Below are positions 1 through 8,326 of a DNA stretch of 64,000 bases, piece after piece. Origin of the DNA: Coxiellaceae bacterium (lineage in GTDB: Bacteria; Pseudomonadota; Gammaproteobacteria; Coxiellales; Coxiellaceae); assembly GCA_030680235.1 (NCBI GenBank), contig JAUXWQ010000056.1, positions 48,039 to 112,038 of the forward strand. The letters run 5' to 3'. Under the pieces are notes generated by a model. That model was not told the DNA's origin. It did not search any database and saw nothing but the letters and a program-made list of their open reading frames with translations. A program made the position numbers and the translations under genes. Positions within the stretch are counted from its first letter, which is position 1. Each line of letters opens with the position of its first letter.

Positions 1-970
1 AATTAAATAAGGGTATCATTTCTTCTGCTGCGGCAATGGCTTCTGCGCGTGCATGATAAAAAGTGCCTAATTGGCGCAGGGGCATAAAAAATTCAGGTGC
101 CAATAACAAAATAAACAAGGCTTGTTGTAGCGTAATTTTTACACCTGAAAAACCAATATGTATATAGCCTAATAATCCGAGCCCTAAATAAACGGCAATC
201 ATTGCAATACTGATTGTTGCAAATAATTCGAGGGCGGCTGATGACAAAAAGGCGATTTTTAAAATACCCATTGTTTTTTCACGAAAAGCATTCGATAAGT
301 TTTTAATGGAGGCTGTTTGTGCGCGCGCACGATTAAATAAAGACAGTGTGGTTAGCCCTTGCAGCGTATCTAGAAAATGTGCCGATAATTTAGCGAGCAG
401 TTGAAAATTTTCTTGTTTTAATTTGGCGGTTTGCATGCCAATAAAAGCCATAAATAAAGGAATAAGCGGGGCAGTGATGAATAAAAGCGTACCCGCTAAC
501 CAATTTTCTGGAAAAACAAAACAAAGAATAATAAAGGGCAAAATAACAACGATCATCATTTGTGGCAAATAGTCCGCAAAAAACCCATGAAGTGCCTCAA
601 TTTGTTCGATAAATACGGTGGTGAGCGCACCTGTTTTTTCTGTTGAAAATTTTTCAAGATTGGATGACATCCATTTTGAAAATAATTGCTTTCTCAGGGT
701 GTTTTTAATAATGGCAGCAGTTTTAAAGCCAAGTTTTTCTCGATAAAAAGTGAGTATTGCGCGAAAGATGATTGTTAATAATAAGTATCCCAGCAAAGGG
801 GTCGCGTCTTTTTCTGAAAGATCGTGTAAATAAACACGATCAATCAGTGTTGCGAGTAAATAAGCTTGTGCAATGAGACAAAAGCCAGAAAAAATGGCAC
901 AAAGCACATTGCGTGAGAGCGGCTGGCGCGCAAGCTGGCTTTGACGCATTAACCAAGGATATGGGCGCAT
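1..970 (-). CDS. cydD: CydD, cysteine/glutathione ABC exporter subunit (partial)
   Basis: This is the N-terminal 323 residues of CydD; the rest, with the ATPase domain, lies outside the window. CydDC exports cysteine and glutathione to the periplasm and is needed to assemble cytochrome bd. Translation of the minus strand from the ATG at 970 gives the ABC exporter membrane domain and follows E. coli CydD closely: an early IAQA helix, the EQI-x6-YLPQM segment, the TAPLIPLFMA helix, LAKLSAHFLD, FLSSAALE and LAPEFFMPLRQLGTFYHARA near the visible end. Five to six membrane helices fit the sequence. It lies downstream of cydABX on the same strand, but an accessory gene separates them, with 41 bp between that gene's stop and this start. 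Identity is nearly certain; completeness of the gene cannot be judged. Confidence 0.92.
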   Translation of the reverse strand, partial: MRPYPWLMRQSQLARQPLSRNVLCAIFSGFCLIAQAYLLATLIDRVYLHDLSEKDATPLLGYLLLTIIFRAILTFYREKLGFKTAAIIKNTLRKQLFSKWMSSNLEKFSTEKTGALTTVFIEQIEALHGFFADYLPQMMIVVILPFIILCFVFPENWLAGTLLFITAPLIPLFMAFIGMQTAKLKQENFQLLAKLSAHFLDTLQGLTTLSLFNRARAQTASIKNLSNAFREKTMGILKIAFLSSAALELFATISIAMIAVYLGLGLLGYIHIGFSGVKITLQQALFILLLAPEFFMPLRQLGTFYHARAEAIAAAEEMIPLFN

Positions 971-1011
971 AAGTTATTCCATTGAGCGTGTTTTTATATT
1001 GTGCATAGGGA

Positions 1012-2487
1012 TCAGTTCTTAATCGCGGGGGAAGGGGGTCTGGAGTCATCATCATTATTATTATCACTACTACCCGTGCTTGCCGTGCTACTGCTTCTTG
1101 ATCGGTTTTGTGGTTGAACAACGCTTGGTAGAACACCTTGTGTCGTACTCATAGCATGATGCGCGTGTATTGGTGCAGTCAGTGATAAAACAGTGCCATC
1201 ATTACGCTTAAAATTTATTTCATTGAAATGTTCTAAAAAACCCGCAATGGCAGCAGCTTGTTTGGGCGTGACGCCATCTAGGTCTAGCTTTGTGCCATAG
1301 ACTTCTACGGTGTGTTTGCCAACAACACCTCTTGTATCTGGTACTTCAAGATTGGTAAAAGTGGCTTGTTTGAGCTGTGCTTCTTCAGCGCCGGTTAGCA
1401 GCAATTTTTCATTGACTACTTGTGTTTTTTCAAGGCCACCTGTTTGTATTTTTGCGGCTGTTGCGGCCATTAATTTGAAAATGTGTTTTCGTTCTTCAAA
1501 CGTATCTGTTTTCTGTGTGACAGCAAAGGATGATGTGCCATCTGCGTGTAAAGTTTGATCGAGTTTTAAAGGGGTTTTTTTCAGCCCTTCATTCATGCTT
1601 TTACGACCAACCGTTGCTTCAAACTCGATACTGATTTTGTCGCCATTAATGGTAATGCTGGGTAGCTCTTCTTCAAGGCCTTGCGCACTTTTCTTTTTTG
1701 TTTTTACAAGATCAAATGCTATTTTGTCACAAAAGCCTGGTTGGTTTGATGTGCTGAGCGCCATTTTTACTGCTTGGACTACTTCCTCAATATAGGTTTG
1801 TTTTTTTTGAGGAGACATTTTGTTGAAGAGGGTTGTTTCTAGGCGAGTGAAGTTATCGATGGTGTTTTCTTTTGCCGCGGTATAAATGCTGTCAAGATCA
1901 GCCTGTAATGCGTCGTCAGTTGGGCAGGACGGCTGTTTCTCATCAACCCATTTTTTCGTTGGGGGTTGCTGTGTTGCACGAGTTTCTTCGCAGTTTTGTA
2001 ATGCCGTTCGCATGCGCATGAGCATACGACCATAAAGGTTTTCTTTTTTACCGTCAGTACCAATGCCATGTAAGGTATCTTCAATTAAAAAGGCCTCTTT
2101 TGTTGCAAGTAAGTCTGCACGCAACTGATCGTTTTGGGTATATTTTTTCCAAAGCGCTGACCATAAAGTACGATTAATGTCTTTACTAGCTGGTTTGATT
2201 GTTGTGATGTAGTGATAAATAGAATCATATTTTTCAGTCTGAGGGGCCGCTGGATTTTCTGAGAAACCGCCTGTATTTTTTGGATCTTTTGTATCGTGAA
2301 AAGTTTGCGTAAAAGCAGCGTGTTGGGAATCACCATTATCCGAGAAAAAAATGCACCGCTGTTTTGTTTCTATTTTTGTAGTAGGGTTTATGCGCAGAAG
2401 TTCACAGTTGCGCATTGCAATGGGTTGACCCTCTGGGGTTAACCAGGCACCGATCTTGGTTTTGGGGGATGGGGCTCGTTGTCTCAT
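1012..2487 (-). CDS. Putative Dot/Icm effector with NADAR/YbiA-like region
   Basis: No whole-length family is recognised for this 491-residue protein. Residues about 45-160 resemble the NADAR/YbiA fold: IFFSDNGD near 46, TEKY near 84, then a K-Y-x-QN-x2-LR-x2-LLAT block at 115-129, an L-x-E at 134-136, GIGTDGK and N-LYGRMLM-x-R at 150-160. These match the C-terminal half of E. coli YbiA in order and spacing, although the usual EH and W(G) positions are altered. NADAR proteins act on riboflavin intermediates or on ADP-ribosyl groups. No signal peptide or membrane helix is seen. The tail is Ser/Asn/Asp-rich and disordered. The gene splits cydX from cydD, its promoter carries a TTAA-N7-TTAA box (2540-2556), and a REP palindrome lies just upstream. 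The effector role is inferred from regulation and context; the fold call is moderate. Confidence 0.6.
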   Translation of the reverse strand: MRQRAPSPKTKIGAWLTPEGQPIAMRNCELLRINPTTKIETKQRCIFFSDNGDSQHAAFTQTFHDTKDPKNTGGFSENPAAPQTEKYDSIYHYITTIKPASKDINRTLWSALWKKYTQNDQLRADLLATKEAFLIEDTLHGIGTDGKKENLYGRMLMRMRTALQNCEETRATQQPPTKKWVDEKQPSCPTDDALQADLDSIYTAAKENTIDNFTRLETTLFNKMSPQKKQTYIEEVVQAVKMALSTSNQPGFCDKIAFDLVKTKKKSAQGLEEELPSITINGDKISIEFEATVGRKSMNEGLKKTPLKLDQTLHADGTSSFAVTQKTDTFEERKHIFKLMAATAAKIQTGGLEKTQVVNEKLLLTGAEEAQLKQATFTNLEVPDTRGVVGKHTVEVYGTKLDLDGVTPKQAAAIAGFLEHFNEINFKRNDGTVLSLTAPIHAHHAMSTTQGVLPSVVQPQNRSRSSSTASTGSSDNNNDDDSRPPSPAIKN

Positions 2488-2523
2488 AAAGTGTGCAACT
2501 TTTCGTTTATAGTTGATGCGCTA

Positions 2524-2556
2524 AGTATAGCGTGTAAGCCTTAAGAGAAGGTTAAT
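2524..2556 (-). promoter_or_regulatory. PmrA-box-like promoter of the NADAR-like gene
   Basis: Read on the minus strand: hexamers ATTAAC and CTTAAG separated by CTTCT (2540-2556), a 10-bp spacer, then the -10 hexamer TATACT (2524-2529). The start codon is 36 bp further on. The geometry is the same as at the other boxed promoters of this window. Assignment to PmrA rests on the known CTTAA direct-repeat box of Legionella and Coxiella. Confidence 0.7.
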
Positions 2557-2580
2557 AGTATGGTTAGGATTTGTTCTGCG

Positions 2581-2657
2581 ATGCGAGCCGCGCGTGTAAC
2601 GAGCGAATTTGCAGGATGAGAACCCTGCAAATTTGCTCGTTACATGCGCGGCTCGTA
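2581..2657. repeat. REP-type inverted repeat (family 1)
   Basis: The two arms contain GCGAGCCGCGCGTGTAACGA and its near-complement around a short spacer flanked by TTGCAGG/CCTGCAA. The element sits between cydX and the inserted accessory gene, five bases from the cydX stop. The same family occurs about ten times in the window. Confidence 0.85.
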
Positions 2658-2661
2658 CCCA

Positions 2662-2736
2662 TTAAATGCGGACAGACAGCCAAATACCAAATGCGATCGC
2701 AAGCAGAATAGTGATCATAATTAACACGTAAAACAT
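2662..2736 (-). CDS. cydX: CydX-like small subunit of cytochrome bd oxidase
   Basis: This 24-residue ORF is only 43 bp downstream of cydB and has a strong ribosome site (AAAGGAGG, 5 bases before the ATG at 2736). The peptide is a single hydrophobic helix beginning MFYVL and containing LLAIAFGIW. That resembles the LLA-x-SFG core of CydX/YbgT (37 residues in E. coli), which binds CydA and stabilises its haems. The hydrophilic C-terminal part of E. coli CydX is missing, so this is a minimal version. Position, ribosome site and helix support a real gene; function is inferred from location and the short core match. Confidence 0.72.
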   Translation of the reverse strand: MFYVLIMITILLAIAFGIWLSVRI

Positions 2737-2779
2737 AATACACCCTCCTTTATCCCTCTTTTTTAAGAGAGGGGATATT

Positions 2780-3925
2780 TTAATAAAAAGTATGATCGTT
2801 TTTACGAACATCTTCTTCTGTCAGCGTGGGTTTCTTCCCCCAGATCGTTGAATAAGCAAAGATTTTATATGCAACAATAATAATCAGTAAGACAACGCCG
2901 AGATATAGCATGACGTTTAATGCATATTGGCTTGAGGCTGAGTTCCAAACCGTTAAGCTTTGATTAGGATGGGTAGAAGATGGCATGAGAAAAGGGAAGA
3001 GGGTTGCGCCAGCCGTGCCAACAATACCGCCAATGGCAAAACAGCTTGCCCAAAAAGCAGTGGCATACCAGCCATAATAAGCAGCCCAAAGGGATTCTAA
3101 AATACCGCCGTAAGCGGCAATGGGTGCTAAATATTTCCAGGGATATTGATCATAGGTTTGAATCCAATAACCCACACCGCTTGTGACAATATTATTTAAG
3201 GGTTGTTCTGTAGGAATAACAGCAGATGCTATTAGTTTGTAACCCACGAGCTTATACATTAATAATAGGCCGGCAGCAGTAAAGGCAATTAAAAGCAAAA
3301 TGGCTGAGCGAATATGCATTTTCAAGGCTAATTTTTGCAAATTGCCTTCCGTACGACGTTGCAAATAGACAGAGCCATGCATAAATACCATTAATACAGA
3401 GACGCAGCCCGACAAAAGTCCGTAGGGGTTTAATAAATCAAAAAGATTACCGGTATAAAAAGATTGGTAGGTGTGTGGATCAAAATAATAAGGGAAGCCT
3501 AAGAAACAGTTACCAAAGGCAACGCCAAAAACAAATACTGGCACAACACCACTGATAAAAAGTCCCCAGTCGCAGCATTTTCTCCAGGTATCACTGTCGA
3601 TTTTGTTTCGATATTCATAGGAAGGTGGACGTAAGAAAAGCGAAAATAAGATTAATAACAGTGCAGCGTACATGCCAGAAAAAGCGGTGCTATAAACGAC
3701 GGGCCATACGACAAAAATACCGCCACCACCAAATACGATCCAGGTAAGATTACCATCCCAGGTTGGTGCGCTGGTATTTAACACGATCCGACGATCTGTT
3801 TCGGAGCGCAAAAAGGGCATATACATCGTCACGCCTGCATCAAAACCTGCTGTTGCAGCGTATACCATTAATACACCGCCGATAATTAACCACCAAGCGA
3901 TTTTTAGAAATTCGTATTCAAACAT
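2780..3925 (-). CDS. cydB: Cytochrome bd ubiquinol oxidase subunit II
   Basis: CydB (381 residues) pairs with CydA in the inner-membrane quinol:O2 oxidoreductase used at low oxygen. The start region (FLKIAWWLIIGGVLMVYAATAGFDAGVTM) is typical: the W-x-x-I-G-x-L and GFD-x-G motifs of subunit II are present, and about eight to nine hydrophobic helices follow. Length matches E. coli CydB (379). The ATG at 3925 has a good AGAGGT ribosome site. It follows cydA by about 100 bp, a gap filled by a hexamer-based inverted repeat, and precedes cydX. Nothing looks degenerate. Confidence 0.97.
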   Translation of the reverse strand: MFEYEFLKIAWWLIIGGVLMVYAATAGFDAGVTMYMPFLRSETDRRIVLNTSAPTWDGNLTWIVFGGGGIFVVWPVVYSTAFSGMYAALLLILFSLFLRPPSYEYRNKIDSDTWRKCCDWGLFISGVVPVFVFGVAFGNCFLGFPYYFDPHTYQSFYTGNLFDLLNPYGLLSGCVSVLMVFMHGSVYLQRRTEGNLQKLALKMHIRSAILLLIAFTAAGLLLMYKLVGYKLIASAVIPTEQPLNNIVTSGVGYWIQTYDQYPWKYLAPIAAYGGILESLWAAYYGWYATAFWASCFAIGGIVGTAGATLFPFLMPSSTHPNQSLTVWNSASSQYALNVMLYLGVVLLIIIVAYKIFAYSTIWGKKPTLTEEDVRKNDHTFY

Positions 3926-3960
3926 GTTGGACCTCTTTCTTGGTTTATTTTAGTGTTAAG

Positions 3961-4029
3961 GTGAGTGAGTGTGTGAGATCAGAGGTGTCATTACGATTTC
4001 TAAGGTCTCACACTCACACTCACACTCAC
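3961..4029. repeat. Inverted repeat built of GTGAGT/ACTCAC hexamers between cydA and cydB
   Basis: A left arm of GTGAGT-type units (3961-3978) pairs with a right arm of CTCACA/ACTCAC units (4006-4029) over a 27-bp loop. The cydA stop codon (4026-4028) lies inside the right arm. In the cydAB transcript this would form a strong hairpin between the two cistrons. Confidence 0.8.
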
Positions 4030-5582
4030 ATTTTTACTTCATAATGATACCTTCCTGTTCCCAGCGTACTTGGCCCTTTGCGTGCAAACTTAAACATCAA
4101 AAACAGCTCGATGCTAATTAATACACTGTAAAACACCACAAATAAGACAAGACTTGAAATTAATGACGCAGTATCGAGGGTTGAAATGCCCATAAAAGTG
4201 GGCATGATGTCGTGAATAGCCCAAGGTTGGCGGCCAACTTCAGCAAGCATCCATCCGCATTCAGCAGCGATGTAAGGCAGCGGAATGCTCCATACGCAGC
4301 AACGTAAAAAGAAAGGATGTTTTTCCAAACTATGACGCATTGTGTAAATAACACCTAAAATAAGTAGTAAAAATGTGACTCCCCAAATTGCTAACATAAT
4401 ACGAAAAGTAAAAAATGCGGTTGGCATATTCGGTATACCGCTTTTCGCCGCTTGTGCTATTTGATTCGGTGTTGCGTGCACGATGTCATTGGTATAAGGC
4501 AATAACAAATACGCAAAGCCTAAATCACCTTGTGTTTGATTAAAGGTTTTGAGCGTTGCATCATCTGCTTTTTTATTCCAAATGGCCTGTAATGCACCGT
4601 ATGCCTTAATACCATTTGTGACGCGCGCTTTGTTTTTCTCAATAATTGAATCAGCGCCTTCAACAGTACCTGTTAAAGAGTGTGAGGTAATCAAGCTTAA
4701 AACATAAGGAACTTGCACCGTGAAATAATTTTTTTCAGCGGTTTGATCAGGCCATGCAAAGACATACCATGCAGCGGGTGCTTTTTGTGTTTGCCATTGT
4801 GCTTCGATAGCCGCCATTTTTTCAGGTTCATCGCGTTGCACTTCTAAGCCATTTTGATCGCCAAAGAAAGCAAGCATGATTGAGCAAATCAAACCAAAAC
4901 CCACTGCAATCGCAAAAGAGCGTGTTGCAAATTCAATATCTTGTTTTTTTAGGAGATAAAAAGCGCTGATACCAGCAACAAATAGAGAAGAAACTAAAAA
5001 GCCTGCAAGGGCTACGTGACCAATGCGAATTTGTGCAAGATCATGCATGTATAACGCAGCAATGCTATGTAACTTTAATGTCATGTTTTGGTAGTCGAAT
5101 TCAGTGGAGATGGGATGTTGCATCCAACTGTTTGCGGCCAAAATATTAACGATGGATAAGCTTGCGCCAAATGCCATGAAGAAGGTCACCATAAAATGGG
5201 CACGCTGGCTTAATTTATCCCAAGTAAAAAAGAATAAACCAAACATCGTGGCTTCAAGCATAAAAGCGGTAATCCCTTCGATTGCCAAAACGGGACCGAA
5301 GCTGCCGCCGATCATGCGTGAAAAATAAGCCCAATTTAAGCCAAATTCAAATTCCATCGTGAGACCACTGATGACGCCGACGGCAAAGTTAATCGCAAGT
5401 AATTTTCCCCAGAAGCGGGTCATGTCTTTATAGATCACATTGTTCGTGAGGACGTAGGCGCCTTCCATCGCGACTAAAATCCACGTTAAACCAAGCGTTA
5501 ACGGGACAAATAGAAAGTGAAACATAGCAGTAAAGGCAAATTGCCAGCGGGATAATTCAACAACAGCGAAATGAGGCGTCAC
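4026..5582 (-). CDS. cydA: Cytochrome bd ubiquinol oxidase subunit I
   Basis: CydA (518 residues) carries the three haems and the quinol site of cytochrome bd. The ELSR-x-QFA-x-TAM-x-HFLFVPLTLG start is diagnostic; His22 corresponds to the E. coli His19 haem ligand. The GRQPW quinol-oxidase motif lies in the C-terminal third. The segment between residues roughly 245 and 390 is long, as in the L-type (E. coli-like) Q-loop. The start is GTG at 5582, preceded by AAAGGA at good spacing. It is the first gene of the minus-strand cydA-cydB-cydX run and is divergent from fadE across 250 bp. Two hundred and fifty bases upstream show no other gene. Confidence 0.97.
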   Translation of the reverse strand: MTPHFAVVELSRWQFAFTAMFHFLFVPLTLGLTWILVAMEGAYVLTNNVIYKDMTRFWGKLLAINFAVGVISGLTMEFEFGLNWAYFSRMIGGSFGPVLAIEGITAFMLEATMFGLFFFTWDKLSQRAHFMVTFFMAFGASLSIVNILAANSWMQHPISTEFDYQNMTLKLHSIAALYMHDLAQIRIGHVALAGFLVSSLFVAGISAFYLLKKQDIEFATRSFAIAVGFGLICSIMLAFFGDQNGLEVQRDEPEKMAAIEAQWQTQKAPAAWYVFAWPDQTAEKNYFTVQVPYVLSLITSHSLTGTVEGADSIIEKNKARVTNGIKAYGALQAIWNKKADDATLKTFNQTQGDLGFAYLLLPYTNDIVHATPNQIAQAAKSGIPNMPTAFFTFRIMLAIWGVTFLLLILGVIYTMRHSLEKHPFFLRCCVWSIPLPYIAAECGWMLAEVGRQPWAIHDIMPTFMGISTLDTASLISSLVLFVVFYSVLISIELFLMFKFARKGPSTLGTGRYHYEVKM

Positions 5583-5834
5583 GGTAGTGTTCCTTTCATA
5601 ATTGACAACTTCAATAATCTAGCACTTCCCTGTGAATTGTTCTACATTTGATCGAAAATGCTAATGAGTTGCATTTGCAGTTGAAAAAATTTTTTCGAAG
5701 AAATAACCGATGAATCGAGGCGTTGAAAAAAGTCTATTATGGATTTGTTCTAAAAAAATCAATCAGAAACAGCTTATTTTTTTCTGCTAATGTGGTATTT
5801 TTAGCAAGCTGTTTTATCACCAAGGAGCATAGTG

Positions 5835-8249
5835 ATGTTGCTGATAGGAATTCTTGTTTTTTTAGGCGTTGTATTAACGCTGGGTTTTCAACGTGCCTCA
5901 TTGCCCGTGTGGACGCTAGGCCTCGGTATTTTTCTCTTACTGGCTTCTTATTTTTCACAAGGACATACGCTGCTATTAACGGTTGCGTGGATTATTTATG
6001 TCGGCGTGTTTGGGTTGCTGAATATCCGTCCTTTGCGTGTGCGGCTTTTGTCGAGCGCAATTTTCTTATTTTATCGTCAAGTCATGCCAGCACTTTCTCA
6101 AACAGAAAGCGAAGCATTAAATGCAGGTAATGTGGGTTGGGAAGGGGAGTTATTTGCGGGCATGCCAAACTGGCAAAAACTCGAGCAAATTCCCATTTCA
6201 CGGTTAACGGATGAAGAACGTGCATTTATGGAAGGCCCTGTTGAAGCATTTTGTAGCAAAGTCGATAGCTGGACGATGCATCATACTATGCATATTCCCA
6301 CTGAATTACTTGATTTTCTCCGTAAGAATGGTTTTTTAGGCATGATTATTCCAAAGCGCTATGGCGGATTGGAATTTTCTCATTTTGCGCATTCACAAGT
6401 GATTACAAAATTGGCCAGTGCAAGTTGTGCTGCCGCTATTTTAACGAGCGTTCCAAATTCATTGGGGCCTGCTGAGTTGTTACTTCATTATGGTACTGAA
6501 GAACAAAAAAATTATTATTTGCCGCGATTGGCAAAAGGTGACGATGTGCCTTGTTTTGCACTAACAAGCCCTGTCGCTGGATCAGATGCTGGCGCGATTG
6601 AAGATTATGGTATTGTTTGCGAAGCAGAATTCGAAGGTAAAAAACAATTGTGTATGCGCTTGAATTGGAATAAGCGTTATATCACCTTGGCACCTGTTGC
6701 GACTTTGCTTGGCTTGGCATTCAAGTTATATGATCCGGATCATTTATTAGGTAAAGAAGAAAATTTAGGGGTTACCTGCGCATTAATTCCAACGCATTTG
6801 CCGAATGTGGAAGTCGGTCGTCGTCACGCGCCCTTACATAGCCCATTTCCAAATGGTCCAACACGCGGATGTGATGTGATTATTCCAGTCGATGCCATCA
6901 TTGGTGGTGCGAAAATGGCGGGCCAAGGTTGGCGCATGTTGATGGAATGTTTGGCAGCGGGTCGTGGTATTTCTTTACCCTCGATGGCTACAGGTGGTTC
7001 ACGGATGGCTGCGTTGGCAACGGGTGCATATGCACGCATTCGTACGCAATTTCATATGCCAATTGGTAAAATGGGCGGCGTTGAAGAAGCTTTAACCCGC
7101 GTTGTGGGTAACATCTACGCGATGGAAGCAACACGTGTATTGACGGTTTCTGTATTAGATCAAGGACAGCGTCCAGCTGTGGCATCGGCTATTGCTAAAT
7201 TACATACGACTGAAATGGCGCGCCGCGTGGTACTTGATGCGATGGATATTCATGGTGGTAAAGGCATTTGCATGGGCTCAAAAAATTACCTCGCACAAGG
7301 TTATATCGAATTACCTGTCAGCATTACGGTTGAAGGCGCGAATATTTTAACGCGTTCGATGATTGTGTTTGGTCAAGGTGCGGTGCGTTGTCATCCTTAT
7401 GTTGTGCCTGAAATGAAAGCGGCTGCCAATCCAGATCGTGCAGCAGGTTTGATCGAATTTGATCAAGCTATTTTTGCACATTTAGGTTTTATTGTGAGCA
7501 ATAAAATACGTGCATTTGTATTGGGATTAACAAATGGTCGCTTGAGCACAGCGCCGAGTGGTGATCTAAAACGCTATTATCAAAAATTTGCGCGTTTTTC
7601 CGCAGCATTAGCATTTATGTCAGATATGGCGATGGTTTCCATGGGTGGCGAATTAAAGCGTGCTGAAAAATTATCAGGTCGCTTTGGTGATGTGTTGAGC
7701 CATCTCTATGTGGGTTCTTGTGTTTTGAAATACTATGCGGAAGGAAAATATGCTTCTGAAGAGTTACCTGTTGTGCAGTGGATTTGTGAAGATCTTTTAT
7801 TCAAAATGCAAACGCAGTTGGATGGTATTTTGGCAAACTTCCCGAATCGTTTCTTGAGTGCGATGTGTCGTGTGGTTGTGTTTCCGCGCGGACAATATCT
7901 GCGTGCGCCAAGCGATCGTTTGGGGTCTAAAGTGGCGAAATTATTTATGGAACCAACAAAACTTCGTGATCGTATGTCAGCAGACCTTTATACAACACCC
8001 AATGACAATAATCCTGCCGCAAAAGTGCAAGCAATTTTGCCTGAAGTTGTTGCAATGGAAGCATTGGAAAAACGGGTTGCTAGTGCGCGTCGTGAATATC
8101 CATTAACCGCAAAAACACATGCTGAATGGATGGAAACAGCTGTAACGCATGGTGTTATTACACCTGAAGAAGCAAGTACCTTGTCGCGTGTCTATGCTGC
8201 AAAAATGGATGTCATCAATGTTGATGATTTTGATCCTGATTTCAAATAA
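5835..8249 (+). CDS. fadE: Acyl-CoA dehydrogenase FadE
   Basis: FadE catalyses the first step of fatty-acid beta-oxidation, forming trans-2-enoyl-CoA with FAD. The protein (804 residues) has the architecture of the long gammaproteobacterial FadE (814 in E. coli): two or three N-terminal membrane helices (residues 1-75), then an acyl-CoA dehydrogenase domain with LTSPVAGSDAGAIED, the GRGISLPS-x-A segment and MDIHGGKGICMG, then the extra C-terminal region. I prefer the ATG at 5835 to the GTG at 5832 because AAGGAG then sits 7 bases upstream. A hairpin terminator follows at 8265. With fadD next on the same strand it suggests that host or stored fatty acids are burned. Confidence 0.95.
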   Translation: MLLIGILVFLGVVLTLGFQRASLPVWTLGLGIFLLLASYFSQGHTLLLTVAWIIYVGVFGLLNIRPLRVRLLSSAIFLFYRQVMPALSQTESEALNAGNVGWEGELFAGMPNWQKLEQIPISRLTDEERAFMEGPVEAFCSKVDSWTMHHTMHIPTELLDFLRKNGFLGMIIPKRYGGLEFSHFAHSQVITKLASASCAAAILTSVPNSLGPAELLLHYGTEEQKNYYLPRLAKGDDVPCFALTSPVAGSDAGAIEDYGIVCEAEFEGKKQLCMRLNWNKRYITLAPVATLLGLAFKLYDPDHLLGKEENLGVTCALIPTHLPNVEVGRRHAPLHSPFPNGPTRGCDVIIPVDAIIGGAKMAGQGWRMLMECLAAGRGISLPSMATGGSRMAALATGAYARIRTQFHMPIGKMGGVEEALTRVVGNIYAMEATRVLTVSVLDQGQRPAVASAIAKLHTTEMARRVVLDAMDIHGGKGICMGSKNYLAQGYIELPVSITVEGANILTRSMIVFGQGAVRCHPYVVPEMKAAANPDRAAGLIEFDQAIFAHLGFIVSNKIRAFVLGLTNGRLSTAPSGDLKRYYQKFARFSAALAFMSDMAMVSMGGELKRAEKLSGRFGDVLSHLYVGSCVLKYYAEGKYASEELPVVQWICEDLLFKMQTQLDGILANFPNRFLSAMCRVVVFPRGQYLRAPSDRLGSKVAKLFMEPTKLRDRMSADLYTTPNDNNPAAKVQAILPEVVAMEALEKRVASARREYPLTAKTHAEWMETAVTHGVITPEEASTLSRVYAAKMDVINVDDFDPDFK

Positions 8250-8264
8250 GTCACTTTCTTTGAG

Positions 8265-8292
8265 GCGCAAATGTAATGATTTGCGCTTTTTC
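8265..8292 (+). terminator. Rho-independent terminator after fadE
   Basis: GCGCAAAT and ATTTGCGC form a perfect 8-bp stem with a 6-base loop, followed by TTTTTCTTTTT. It separates fadE from fadD, so fadD probably has its own promoter or relies on read-through. Confidence 0.85.
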
Positions 8293-8326
8293 TTTTTGTC
8301 ACTTTTTTATTTAAGGATAATTATCC

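Noticed and set aside
5723..6130. Long plus-strand ORF of 135 codons overlapping the fadE start
   Set aside because: It is in another frame over a well-supported fadE N-terminus and shows no homology or ribosome site.
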